Virus record (IMG/VR): IMGVR_UViG_3300008111_000056
Span: 1-40,649 of that record
From: a virus
Length of the DNA: 40,649 nt
Reading direction: 5' to 3' (one strand)
Shown: positions 1-7,984 of the stretch, in pieces
Position numbering within the stretch: the first letter of the stretch is position 1
Layout: every line of letters begins with the position of its first letter
The notes under the pieces: model-generated
What the model was told of the DNA's origin: nothing
Database searches by the model: none
What the model saw: the letters and a program-made list of their open reading frames with translations, nothing else
Made by a program: the position numbers and the translations under genes

Positions 1-54
1 ATGGATAAAATGATGAAAGGGGAAACCTCCCCAAGATTGAATTACCTTGCTTAA
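1..54 (+). CDS. 3' end of a family 2 glycosyltransferase gene (partial)
   Basis: The first 17 codons and the TAA at 52-54 read MDKMMKGETSPRLNYLA. They align without gaps to the last residues of the glycosyltransferase at 39036-39848, which ends MVKMMKGEIPVRLNYLD. The gene is cut by the window edge, so only its C-terminal tail is visible. Its 3' end also carries the -35 box of the promoter for the next gene, the same arrangement as at the right end of the window. Confidence 0.7.
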   Translation: MDKMMKGETSPRLNYLA

Positions 55-65
55 AATTGTATTGG
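37..65 (+). promoter_or_regulatory. Promoter with -10 next to the start codon
   Basis: TTGAAT (37-42) and TATTGG (60-65) are separated by 17 bases, and the ATG of the next gene lies 8 bases after the last -10 base. The same boxes and spacing recur at 39831-39859 in the right-hand copy. The predicted start of transcription falls at or just before the ATG, and no Shine-Dalgarno sequence is present. Confidence 0.5.
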
Positions 66-72
66 TTGAACT

Positions 73-450
73 ATGTTAGGGGCAGAAGGAGTCAAACAAT
101 TACAACAAGAACAACCAGAAGTTTTCAACCAAACAGAACAACAAACACCTGTTACTAGAGAAAACTTTGCACCAGATAGCGCTGTTATTAATTTACAAGT
201 AGCGCAAGTTTTAGGTTTAGCCTCACTTGAGGCGGGTAGGTATTCCCAAGAAATAAATGAGGCTGTCGAATGGGCAAAAGCAAATGGAGCTAAAACCCTT
301 GATGACATTTTATATGAAATTAGATACTTAACTAATAGACTTGGTAATAACCCCAACGAAAAGAAAATTAAAACTATATCAAGATATATTTTCCTAACTA
401 ATGAAAGAAATAGACTAAATACTGAAATGGAAAGATTACAAACCTCATGA
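73..450 (+). CDS. Small protein of the fibre module (125 aa), unknown function
   Basis: A 125-residue, mostly helical protein with no catalytic motif I recognise. The N-terminal 50 residues are Gln/Thr-rich and variable. The C-terminal part (about 50-125), with blocks such as LASLEAGRYSQEI and GNNPNEKKIKTISRY, is nearly identical in the second copy at 39867-40241. The ATG at 73 has no Shine-Dalgarno site but follows a -10 box. The stop overlaps the next start (ATGA at 447-450), so translation is probably coupled. Its place directly before the fibre suggests a virion or tail-assembly role, which is inferred from context only. Confidence 0.8.
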   Translation: MLGAEGVKQLQQEQPEVFNQTEQQTPVTRENFAPDSAVINLQVAQVLGLASLEAGRYSQEINEAVEWAKANGAKTLDDILYEIRYLTNRLGNNPNEKKIKTISRYIFLTNERNRLNTEMERLQTS

Positions 451-782
451 CATTCCCAGTACCTCAAACATCGCCAGAACAATTAGGCTCAGGACACATG
501 TCTCCTGAAGCTATAATGATGTGGGAACAATTAGGAAGAATTGGCGGAGTAACAGCAGGGCAAGCATTTCAAAGAGTCAGAGAAGCTGACGAAACTAAAT
601 TAATTGATATTTCAGGATCTGATATTTACATAGGTTACGCTTTACCAGGAACACTTACTACAGAAACTAAATGGAAGATTTCAAGAATTAATACTAACAA
701 CCCAATATCTATTTTCTGGGCAGACTCTTCAACACTTTATAATAAAAAGTGGGATGACCGAGTTACCTACACCTACGCATGA
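447..782 (+). CDS. Small tail/virion protein preceding the fibre (111 aa)
   Basis: A 111-residue protein. Residues 55-111 form a beta-rich module (DIYIGYALPGTLTTETKW, FWADSS, WDDRVTYTY) of a kind often seen in phage tail proteins, where the same block begins with a sentence-like 'x-Y-x-G-x-A-x-P-G'. It overlaps its neighbours by ATGA at both ends, so it is made with the 125-aa protein and the fibre. The second copy (40238-40573) is about 92 percent identical, the best conserved part of the repeated module. The precise role is unknown; a fibre-attachment or baseplate role is a guess from position. Confidence 0.8.
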   Translation: MTFPVPQTSPEQLGSGHMSPEAIMMWEQLGRIGGVTAGQAFQRVREADETKLIDISGSDIYIGYALPGTLTTETKWKISRINTNNPISIFWADSSTLYNKKWDDRVTYTYA

Positions 783-3700
783 CAATCAATGTTTTATTTG
801 ATCCAATTTTAGGTAAGTTAAGACAAAGTGATATAGGTGTAGTATCTGTTGCTTCTTTAATTGTAACTGACCCACTTGTAGTTAACAACTTGATTGTCAA
901 TTCAAATGCAAGTATAAATACTTTATATGGAAACACTATTAATGCTTCTACAGTCTCTACTAACAGGCTTATTTCAAATAATATTGCTAATAATTCAACT
1001 ATTAGTACAAATCTTTTATTTGCTAATGGAATTACTGCCTCACTTGTTTCAGCTACTGAGATACATACTCAAAAACTTTTCTCATCTACTGCAACTTTAG
1101 GTCTAACCCATATCTCAACTATTGACTGGAATCTAACCTCAGGAGCAACTGCACTTGTTGAAGGTCAAATGAACTGGGATGCAAATCAACAAACTGCAGT
1201 TATTGGTATGGCTGGGGGTAATGTTGATTTGGCTCTTGGAATGGAACTTTTATTTCCAAGAAGAGTCAGAAACTCAACAGGTTCTACAATGGCAAAAGGA
1301 ACTGTAGTTTATATAAATGGAGTATCAGGAAACACACCAACAGTTGATAGAGCAATAGCAACTAATGATATGTCATCAGCATTTACTCTTGGTATGACTG
1401 CTGAAAGTATTGCTAATGGGGCAACAGGTTGGGTAGCTACATTTGGAGAATTAACAGGAATTGATTTATCAACCTACACAGGTGGGGATACTCTTTACTT
1501 ATCAGGTGTATCAGCAGGATTATTTACTAATGTTCCACAATCAGCACCTATTCACTATGTAAGAGTAGGAACTGTTGTTAAAGCAACTACTGATGGAGCG
1601 TTAGTAGTAAATGTCATTAATGGTTATGAGTTAAATGAATTACACAATGTTGTAATTGCTTCCCTTGCTTCAGGTCAGATTTTGATGAGTAATGCTTCTA
1701 ATTACTGGTACAATGTAAATCCTGGATTTATACCTACAGCCTCGTATCCTTCACTTGGTTCTTTAGCAGTCTTAAACTCTCTGTCATACTACGCCCTTGA
1801 TTCAAGATTAAGTTTAGGTTCATTAGCAGTTCTAAATAACTTGTCTTACTATGCTTTGGATTCAAGACTTTCTCTTGGCTCACTTGCAGTACAAGACACA
1901 GTAAACTATTACAACCTTGTTTCTTATCCTTCATTAGGCAGTTTAGCTGTTCTTAATACGCTTTCATACTACGCTTTAGATTCTCGTTTATCTTTAGGTA
2001 GCCTTGCTGTACAGGATACAGTCAATTTTTATAATTTAGTCAGCTATCCATCATTAGGTAGTTTGTCAGTTCTAAATTCATTATCTTACTACGCACTTGA
2101 TAGTAGGTTGTCACTTGGGAGTTTGGCAGTACAAAATGTAGTTAACTATAACAATTTAGTTTCCTTACCATCTCTTAATGGGGATTATTTAAGATTAGAT
2201 TTAACAAACACACCACTTACAGGCAACACATTAAACTTTAATGGAAGTGCTAATAAAGCAGTAAATATTGATAGAACTACACTAACAGCAGGAAAAAACT
2301 TATCTATTACTGCAGGTGGTGCTTTATTAGGAGGCACAGACTTAGCAGGTGGGAACTTAAATCTTTCTTCAGGAATTGCCACAGGAGATAGAGGTTCTGA
2401 TATTACATTCTTAACAGCAACAGGTGGAACTTCAGGAACAACTGATAGAACACCAACTCAAAAAATGGTTATTAAAGATTCAGGTAAAGTTGGTATTGGA
2501 GAAACTAACCCTGTTTATCCTTTAACTGTTAATGGGGTTATTTATTCAAATGACCAAATACAAGCAGGAGGACAGATTTTTGGAAATGATATTAGTTCAA
2601 GCACAACAATAACTGCAGGAACTGATATAACTGCAGGTGGAAACATATCTGCTACAGGAACTGTAACAGGTTCAAACCTATCAGGAACAAATACAGGCGA
2701 CCAATTTATGCCTGTATATGGAGATGGTTCAGATGGTTTTGTAAATTTTAATGGTTCAAATACTTTTACATTTGCTACATATGATGGTGGTTCAACAACT
2801 TACACCTTAACAAGAGATGTTTTTGCTTATACTGTTGATGTTGGATTAGGAGTTATTCTAATAACAGCAGGTTACAGAATTTTCTCACAAACTTATATTT
2901 CAAACTATGGTTTAATCCATAATAAAGGAGCAAATGGTTCAGGAACTACAGGTGGTGCAGGAGGACTTGGAGGATTTTTCAAAGCAGGTGGAAATGGTGC
3001 TACAGGACTTCTTGCAGCTTCAGCAGGTGCTAATGGAACTGCACAAACAACACCTACTGCTAATACTTTAGTTGGTGGAATTGGTGGTAAAGGTGGGCAA
3101 GGCAGACAATCTACTACAACATTTACAGGTGGTATGATTACTTCTGCCAATGTTACAGTTCCTGCTGATGCTGATGGTGGCAATAAAGTTCAATCAAATT
3201 ACATAAATTACCTAACAAGATATGTTGTTGGTGCAACAAATTGGCAAATGACTCCATCAATAGGTGGAGGTTCAGGTGCTAAATCAACAACAGGAACTAC
3301 AGCAACTTCAGGTGGAGGTGGTGGTGGAGGTGGGATAGTATTTCTTGCTTCACCTATAATTGAAGGTTCAGGTCCGATAAGTGCTAATGGTGGTAATGGA
3401 GGTAATGCTGCAGGGACAGGAGGAAACTTTGGTGGAGGTGGTGATACTACTAATCTTACACAAACACCTACTGCTACAGGTGGAACAGGTGGAACATCTG
3501 TTATTGGGACAAATGGAACTTTACCTGTGGCTACAGCAAATGGAACTACAACTACTGCAACACAAACAATGACTATAACTCCAACAGTGCCTTTAACTAA
3601 AGGAAATCTTTATTTCGTTACTTTTCACCTACAAAAAACAGGTGGAATTGGTGGTTCAGGAATTAACTCAATGTCAGGGTTTGGTATGTCTTGGACTAAC

Positions 3701-4231
3701 CTAAACACGAGAGTTGAGTTTAACTCAATCGCTTCTCCTACAAGAGTTATTGAAACTTGGTATGGATATTACACAGGAACAGAACCTGACATTATAGATG
3801 ATGAAACTATTACAGTTAATCTTTCAGACTTAAATACAACTGCAAGGGCAATTATTGATGAGATACAAAACACAGATGCTTCAAATTTAATTAACCCTGT
3901 TACTGCAAACACAGCAACTAACAGTGTTGATTCAGCACTTACTTTAACAGTTACTTTACCTAATGCTTTATCTACGGGTAATTTAGTTTATTCAGTTTTT
4001 GCTCACACTGTTGTTACAGGTCTTGCTGCAGGTGCAGGTGCTGTTTTAGTAAATAATCAAACAACAGCACCAAACTTATCAAGTCAGGTTTCACAATCAC
4101 AAGCAACTACACAAACTCATACAACAACTAATGGTGCGATTGCAGGACTATCTGTTGAAATTACAAAATCAAGTGCAGGTAAAAATGGTTCAAATGGTTG
4201 GGATGGAAAGGTGGTTAGAATATATGGATAA
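779..4231 (+). CDS. Large tail fibre / receptor-binding protein with 20-residue repeats
   Basis: The product is 1150 residues. The N-terminus (about 1-30, DPILGKLRQSD) is shared with the second fibre starting at 40570 and is probably the virion-attachment part. Residues 60-320 are beta-rich and typical of fibre shafts. Residues 325-464 are seven perfect-length 20-residue repeats. Residues 465-650 contain VGIGETNP, TVNGV and SGTNTGDQ motifs common in phage and prophage fibres. Two glycine-rich stretches (about 716-790 and 830-910) follow, as in glycine-rich receptor-binding tips. I see no peptidase S74 autoprocessing domain or enzyme motif. The start overlaps the upstream stop (ATGA). It probably binds the host surface. 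Confidence 0.85.
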   Translation: MTINVLFDPILGKLRQSDIGVVSVASLIVTDPLVVNNLIVNSNASINTLYGNTINASTVSTNRLISNNIANNSTISTNLLFANGITASLVSATEIHTQKLFSSTATLGLTHISTIDWNLTSGATALVEGQMNWDANQQTAVIGMAGGNVDLALGMELLFPRRVRNSTGSTMAKGTVVYINGVSGNTPTVDRAIATNDMSSAFTLGMTAESIANGATGWVATFGELTGIDLSTYTGGDTLYLSGVSAGLFTNVPQSAPIHYVRVGTVVKATTDGALVVNVINGYELNELHNVVIASLASGQILMSNASNYWYNVNPGFIPTASYPSLGSLAVLNSLSYYALDSRLSLGSLAVLNNLSYYALDSRLSLGSLAVQDTVNYYNLVSYPSLGSLAVLNTLSYYALDSRLSLGSLAVQDTVNFYNLVSYPSLGSLSVLNSLSYYALDSRLSLGSLAVQNVVNYNNLVSLPSLNGDYLRLDLTNTPLTGNTLNFNGSANKAVNIDRTTLTAGKNLSITAGGALLGGTDLAGGNLNLSSGIATGDRGSDITFLTATGGTSGTTDRTPTQKMVIKDSGKVGIGETNPVYPLTVNGVIYSNDQIQAGGQIFGNDISSSTTITAGTDITAGGNISATGTVTGSNLSGTNTGDQFMPVYGDGSDGFVNFNGSNTFTFATYDGGSTTYTLTRDVFAYTVDVGLGVILITAGYRIFSQTYISNYGLIHNKGANGSGTTGGAGGLGGFFKAGGNGATGLLAASAGANGTAQTTPTANTLVGGIGGKGGQGRQSTTTFTGGMITSANVTVPADADGGNKVQSNYINYLTRYVVGATNWQMTPSIGGGSGAKSTTGTTATSGGGGGGGGIVFLASPIIEGSGPISANGGNGGNAAGTGGNFGGGGDTTNLTQTPTATGGTGGTSVIGTNGTLPVATANGTTTTATQTMTITPTVPLTKGNLYFVTFHLQKTGGIGGSGINSMSGFGMSWTNLNTRVEFNSIASPTRVIETWYGYYTGTEPDIIDDETITVNLSDLNTTARAIIDEIQNTDASNLINPVTANTATNSVDSALTLTVTLPNALSTGNLVYSVFAHTVVTGLAAGAGAVLVNNQTTAPNLSSQVSQSQATTQTHTTTNGAIAGLSVEITKSSAGKNGSNGWDGKVVRIYG
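1751..2170 (+). repeat. Seven in-frame 60-bp repeats in the fibre gene
   Basis: Seven units of exactly 20 codons, each starting SLGSLAV (SLGSLSV in unit 6). Two types occur: A, SLGSLAVLNxLSYYALDSRL, and B, SLGSLAVQDTVNYYNLVSYP. The order is A A B A B A B. An eighth unit begins with SLNGDY and diverges. The protein repeat is strict, but codons for the same residues differ strongly from unit to unit. Confidence 0.95.
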
Positions 4232-4445
4232 ACAAACACAAGATAAATGGAATAATATTAAATCAAATAGAAATGGACTTCTTGCTTTATCAGATTGGAC
4301 ACAACTTCCTGATGTAGAACTAACTCCAGAATTAGTAGCTCAAATGAAAACATACAGACAAAAGCTAAGAGATATAACCAAAGACTTTGAAAACCCAGAT
4401 GATGTAGTGTTTCCTGATAATCCATTAGAGCAATCTAACAGTTAA
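4224..4445 (+). CDS. Tail fibre assembly chaperone-like protein (73 aa)
   Basis: A 73-residue protein containing NRNGLLALSDWTQLPD, then MKTYRQKLRDITKDFENPDDVVFP. This is the pattern of the phage tail assembly chaperone (Phage_tail_APC-like) family that follows fibre genes in many phages. I chose the ATG at 4224, which overlaps the end of the fibre gene; an upstream in-frame ATG at 4131 would put 31 poor-looking residues inside the fibre gene. By family and position it probably helps fold or assemble the fibre. Confident on family, less on mechanism. Confidence 0.75.
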   Translation: MDKQTQDKWNNIKSNRNGLLALSDWTQLPDVELTPELVAQMKTYRQKLRDITKDFENPDDVVFPDNPLEQSNS

Positions 4446-4457
4446 AAAGATAATCTT

Positions 4458-4485
4458 TTGAATTAGACTTATTATTTTGTATTAG
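4458..4485 (+). promoter_or_regulatory. Promoter with -10 seven bases before ATG
   Basis: TTGAAT (4458-4463), a 16-base spacer and TATTAG (4480-4485) lie in the 46-bp gap before the adaptor gene. The A of the ATG at 4492 is 7 bases after the -10 box, where transcription would be expected to start. No Shine-Dalgarno sequence is present. Confidence 0.5.
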
Positions 4486-4491
4486 TTAGGT

Positions 4492-5148
4492 ATGTCAACA
4501 CACTATAACCTTTCTGATATTCTTAAATCTGTAGGAGCAATAACAGAACAAGATGCTTCTTTACCTACAGGATCAGATTTAACCCAAAGAATACAATTTG
4601 CAAATGACGCTTTAGCTGAATGGGCAGATACATATACTTGGACTGATTTAAGATCCACATTATATTTAAATACAACAAACGATTCAACTACATCCATTGG
4701 ATTACCTACTAATTTTAGAGAACCATTTAGCTCTGTAGTTAATTATTTAACTACTGGTTATAAAGAATTTTATGATTTAATTCCAGCACAGGAAAGATTT
4801 AATAAAGAATCTACTGATAAATACTGCTATATAGATGGTCTTTATAATAATAAAGCATTAATTATCCCAAATGGACTTGGTAGTGGGGCATCTTTACAAT
4901 TTGATTATTTATCTTTCCCATCAAGTTTAACTTCTATAAATGATACTGTCCCAATTAGTGCTACACAATATATGGTTAAAAAAATAGCGGCTTTAGTTTT
5001 ACAAGGAAGAGGAGACCCAAGATTTCCATCTATCCAAAATGATGCACAAAGAATACTCTCTAATGCTATTGAAGAGCAAAATGTGCCATTTGGAAGACTA
5101 AATAGAATACCTTTCTATACAGGTGGATTCGTTATTGGGCAAGACTAA
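4492..5148 (+). CDS. Head-tail adaptor / tail tube-like protein (218 aa)
   Basis: A 218-residue protein beginning with a helical segment (about 5-45) containing GSDLTQRIQFANDALAEW, followed by a beta-rich middle and a C-terminal helix ending VIGQD. The length and pattern fit the podovirus adaptor proteins that sit under the portal, comparable to T7 gp11-like or P22 gp4-like roles. It lies directly before the nozzle gene and shares its final A with the next ATG (TAATG at 5146-5150). Assignment rests on general pattern and order, not on a motif I can prove. Confidence 0.6.
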   Translation: MSTHYNLSDILKSVGAITEQDASLPTGSDLTQRIQFANDALAEWADTYTWTDLRSTLYLNTTNDSTTSIGLPTNFREPFSSVVNYLTTGYKEFYDLIPAQERFNKESTDKYCYIDGLYNNKALIIPNGLGSGASLQFDYLSFPSSLTSINDTVPISATQYMVKKIAALVLQGRGDPRFPSIQNDAQRILSNAIEEQNVPFGRLNRIPFYTGGFVIGQD

Positions 5149-5348
5149 TGCCAAGATTAGACATACCAGCAAGAGCATACGTTCCTCAACCTTCAGTTGA
5201 AATTACCTACGAGGGTTTTAATGGTGGTCTTAATACATTTTTCAAAGATACTGAAATTAAAAGAAACGAACTTGCAACTGCAGATAATACTATGCTTATA
5301 GGTAAAGGTATAGTTACAGGCAGATGGGGTAGTGAAAACTATTTTTGA
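5148..5348 (+). CDS. N-terminal part of tail nozzle/hub protein (frame 0, 66 aa)
   Basis: Only 66 codons. The sequence EGFNGGLNTFFKDTEIKRNE, then NTMLIGKGIVTGRWGSENYF, looks like the start of a long phage tail protein rather than a complete one. It ends TTT TGA at 5343-5348. The larger frame that continues the sequence overlaps it at 5332-5348 in the +1 frame. A +1 slip of the TTT codon onto the overlapping TTT at the TGA would join this part to DEYNNVQTSQ and give one protein of about 640 residues. Confidence 0.6.
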   Translation: MPRLDIPARAYVPQPSVEITYEGFNGGLNTFFKDTEIKRNELATADNTMLIGKGIVTGRWGSENYF

Positions 5349-7068
5349 TGAGTATAATAATGTTCAAACATCTCAGTCAGATTTACTCGCAATTACAGAC
5401 TCAGGTTATTTAGTTAAAAAATCAAATGCTTCATTCACAATAATTACAGGTGCTTCGTTTGCCTCGGGTGCTGTAGTATCAGGAACTCAACTTGGTAACA
5501 ACTACTACGTAGTAAGTGATTCAACAAATTTAGTTAGATATAACGGATCAAACTTAATTCCTTACTCAGGTGTATCAGCCCCAGTTATATCTGGAGTTTC
5601 GAGGTTGTCTGGAGCAACAGGAACTACTTCTTGGTCTTATAAAATTACCTCATTAACAGCAAGTGGTGAAACATTACCATCTACTGCGGTTCTAATTTTA
5701 GGATCTCCTGCTGATTACACATTACTTAATAATCAAATTACTTGGTCAACAGTAAGTGCTGCATCAGGTCTTCTTACAGGTTACGCCTTATATAGAGGGC
5801 TACCTGGAGAAGAAACATTTATAGGTAATGCTGGTACTGCCGCTACAACATTTTTAGATAATGGACTTCCACAATCAGATACTATTTTTCCACCAACCGC
5901 TGACACTACTTCAGGAGTAAAAGCAAAATATATAAAAAGATTTGAAGATAGACTTGTAATTGCAGGTATTTATAACGATCCAACAATGGTTATGATTTCA
6001 GGAAAATACCCATATCAAGACAGATTTAACTGGAACTATGGTGGTGGATATGTCAGAGTTGCACCAGATAGTGGTGATGAGATTACTGGTATTGAGGTAG
6101 CTGGAACTACATCTATTGGCGCTACAACAAACTCTTCTATTTTAGTCTTTATGAAGGAGAAAGCATTCCAAATGATTTTACCAACTATTGAACTTGGAAA
6201 TTACATTGTCTTAAATCCAATTTACCAAGAAATTGCCCCAGTAGGTGCTTCATCTTTTGGAGGAATAGTTAATATTAGAAACAATACATTCTACTTCGGT
6301 AGGGAAGGAATTAATACAGTCGGTGCTGAGGCAGCATATCTAAACCAAGTAAGAACAAGAGAAGTAAGTGCTAGGATCAGACCAACTGTACAAGCATACT
6401 CCGATAGTGTTAAAAACTCAGCAAGCGGAGGATTTATGGATTACAAATATTTACTTTCATTTAATAACAAACAAACTATAGCCTATGATTATGAAAGAGC
6501 TTGTTTTGTTGGTATTTGGACAACTCCTTTTGCAATAGCTAAATGGTTTAAATATGTTGATACAAATGGTGTGGAAAACTATCTTGCAGGATGTGATGAC
6601 GGTTATGTTAGAAAATTTTCCGATGTAATTCATACAGACAACGGAGTTAAAATAAATAAAATATTAAGACTGAAAAGAGAGGACTTTAATAGATTTAATG
6701 TAATGAAAACCATTCAATCTTTTTATCTTTTATTTAGGAATGTTTCAGGAACTTTAAATATAAATTTAATTATTGAAGATAAAAATGGTCTTAGAACTAT
6801 CGCTAAAACTATTAACATTGAAACTACAACAGGTAAAACAGGTTGGGGTACAAATATTTGGGGATCAAAAAAATGGGGACAAACTATTAATTCCGTAGTT
6901 GCATTCTTAGGTGACATCATTAGATGGGGATACCTTTATAAGACTGCAAGAACTTTACAACTTGAAATTACAACTACTGATAATTTATCTAATTTTGAAT
7001 TTGTAAGTTTTAAAACTTCTGCTCAATACCAACCAGAGGGATCTTTACCACCTTCTTACAGAATATAG
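5332..7068 (+). CDS. Main part of tail nozzle/hub protein (+1 frame)
   Basis: A 578-codon open frame with no ATG at its start. The first usable codon is GTG at 5332 with no convincing ribosome site. It is rich in short beta strands, Gly, Ser and Thr (LVRYNGSNLIPYSG, YALYRGLPGEETFIGN, NNTFYFGREGI), as expected for a beta-propeller-like podovirus nozzle/stabilisation protein. Its position after the adaptor and before other virion genes supports a tail role. The most likely product is a fusion with the 66-codon frame upstream through +1 frameshifting; independent initiation or a sequencing error remain possible. Confidence 0.7.
   Translation: MKTIFDEYNNVQTSQSDLLAITDSGYLVKKSNASFTIITGASFASGAVVSGTQLGNNYYVVSDSTNLVRYNGSNLIPYSGVSAPVISGVSRLSGATGTTSWSYKITSLTASGETLPSTAVLILGSPADYTLLNNQITWSTVSAASGLLTGYALYRGLPGEETFIGNAGTAATTFLDNGLPQSDTIFPPTADTTSGVKAKYIKRFEDRLVIAGIYNDPTMVMISGKYPYQDRFNWNYGGGYVRVAPDSGDEITGIEVAGTTSIGATTNSSILVFMKEKAFQMILPTIELGNYIVLNPIYQEIAPVGASSFGGIVNIRNNTFYFGREGINTVGAEAAYLNQVRTREVSARIRPTVQAYSDSVKNSASGGFMDYKYLLSFNNKQTIAYDYERACFVGIWTTPFAIAKWFKYVDTNGVENYLAGCDDGYVRKFSDVIHTDNGVKINKILRLKREDFNRFNVMKTIQSFYLLFRNVSGTLNINLIIEDKNGLRTIAKTINIETTTGKTGWGTNIWGSKKWGQTINSVVAFLGDIIRWGYLYKTARTLQLEITTTDNLSNFEFVSFKTSAQYQPEGSLPPSYRI
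5340..5350 (+). promoter_or_regulatory. Putative +1 programmed frameshift site (TAT TTT TGA)
   Basis: Frame 0 reads TAT TTT TGA TGA. With a P-site slip of one base at TTT, the next codon is GAT and translation continues in the long frame. The context resembles the release-factor-2 type of +1 site, where a slippery codon precedes a TGA stop. There are no intervening Shine-Dalgarno bases as strong as in prfB. Confidence 0.4.
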
Positions 7069-7084
7069 ATTTATTTTGTATTAA
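7056..7084 (+). promoter_or_regulatory. Promoter with -10 seven bases before ATG
   Basis: TTACAG (7056-7061), a 17-base spacer and TATTAA (7079-7084), with the ATG at 7091 exactly 7 bases after the -10. The sequence TTATTTTGTATTA is shared letter for letter with the promoter before 4492. Confidence 0.5.
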
Positions 7085-7090
7085 TAAGTT

Positions 7091-7984
7091 ATGGCAAACT
7101 TATACTCAGTTCCACTTGAAAATGGAGTACAACTTACATTACAAAACGCACTTTTAACAGGGCAGACTTCAACTATTACCTTTACTGGTAGTGTTACTGC
7201 AAAACTACAAGCAAGTTCAGCAATGCCTGGAATACTTGTTATTGATAGAGTTGATGCTAACGGCAACGAAACTCCAACAAAAACTGAATACATTTCTTTT
7301 ACAGGTGTAACAGGTTCAACAGTTACAGGACTTGTAAGAGCTTTATCAAACACAACAGACCAAGACCATGCAGCTGGTGCTATCGTTGAGTTAGTTCCTG
7401 ATGTTGTATGGGCAGAGGCATTAAATGATGTCTTCACAACACAACACAACTCAGATGGAACTCACAAGACATTATCTTTAATTTCTCTTGCTTCTGTAAC
7501 TATCAATAATTCTATAATTAACAGTGCTTCATTTACAGATTTTAATCTTGCAGGGGGGACATTAGCTTCTTCAACTATTTATAATTCTAAATTTACAGGA
7601 CTAAATATTGAAACTACAACTTTTACTGGGGGTTCTCTTGTTTCTATTACTACTGCCAATATGGCAACAATTCCAGTTCATACTAAAACAATCACTTCCC
7701 CAGCTTCCGCTATCTTCAACTTATCAGCTTCGAATATCTTTTCATACAACTTATCTGTTGCTACCACAGCACTTCTTGTTACAAGTCCTACAGCAGGGCA
7801 ACCATTTGTTGTCAGACTTTCTCAAGGCAGTGCAGGAAACAGAGCAGTATTCTTTGATACTATTAAGTGGGCAGGAGGCACAGCACCAACATTAACCGCA
7901 ACTTTAAATAAGACTGATGTATTCGGGTTTTTATGCACAGCATCAGGTTTCTATGATGGTTACATTGTTGGTCAAAACTTGTAA
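7091..7984 (+). CDS. Virion/tail protein (297 aa), beta-rich
   Basis: A 297-residue protein with a conserved-looking N-terminal half: PGILVIDRVD, EYISFTGVTGSTVTGLVRAL, DQDHAAGAIVELVPDVVWAE and HNSDGTHK. Proteins with this block (a 'YI.FTGV.G.T' segment, then a 'DH..G..V' segment and DGTH) are common among phage structural proteins. The C-terminal half is a beta-rich repeat-like region. It sits between the nozzle and a second beta protein, with a TAATG junction at the end. A peripheral tail or receptor-contact role is inferred. Confidence 0.7.
   Translation: MANLYSVPLENGVQLTLQNALLTGQTSTITFTGSVTAKLQASSAMPGILVIDRVDANGNETPTKTEYISFTGVTGSTVTGLVRALSNTTDQDHAAGAIVELVPDVVWAEALNDVFTTQHNSDGTHKTLSLISLASVTINNSIINSASFTDFNLAGGTLASSTIYNSKFTGLNIETTTFTGGSLVSITTANMATIPVHTKTITSPASAIFNLSASNIFSYNLSVATTALLVTSPTAGQPFVVRLSQGSAGNRAVFFDTIKWAGGTAPTLTATLNKTDVFGFLCTASGFYDGYIVGQNL

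Larger units (their letters stand above)
1..858 (+). repeat. Left copy of a diverged terminal module
   Basis: This segment matches 39795-40649 in gene order and sequence: glycosyltransferase tail, promoter, 125-aa protein, 111-aa protein, start of a fibre. The alignment is gap-free except for one codon lost in the 125/124-aa gene. The 111-aa proteins differ at 9 of 111 positions. The 125/124-aa proteins are more diverged, at roughly 70 percent identity by eye. Many third-codon positions differ, so this is not an exact terminal repeat. Confidence 0.85.

Noticed and set aside
1751-2170. CRISPR-like array
   Set aside because: The 60-bp units are an in-frame protein repeat with no alternating unique spacers; the DNA of the units is not identical.
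2185-3183. Long minus-strand frames opposite the fibre gene
   Set aside because: They are proline/valine-rich mirror images of the Gly/Thr-rich fibre and have no start signals.
779-4231. Diversity-generating retroelement target in the fibre
   Set aside because: No reverse transcriptase or template repeat is seen in the window; the variable codons between repeats are synonymous, not adenine-directed.
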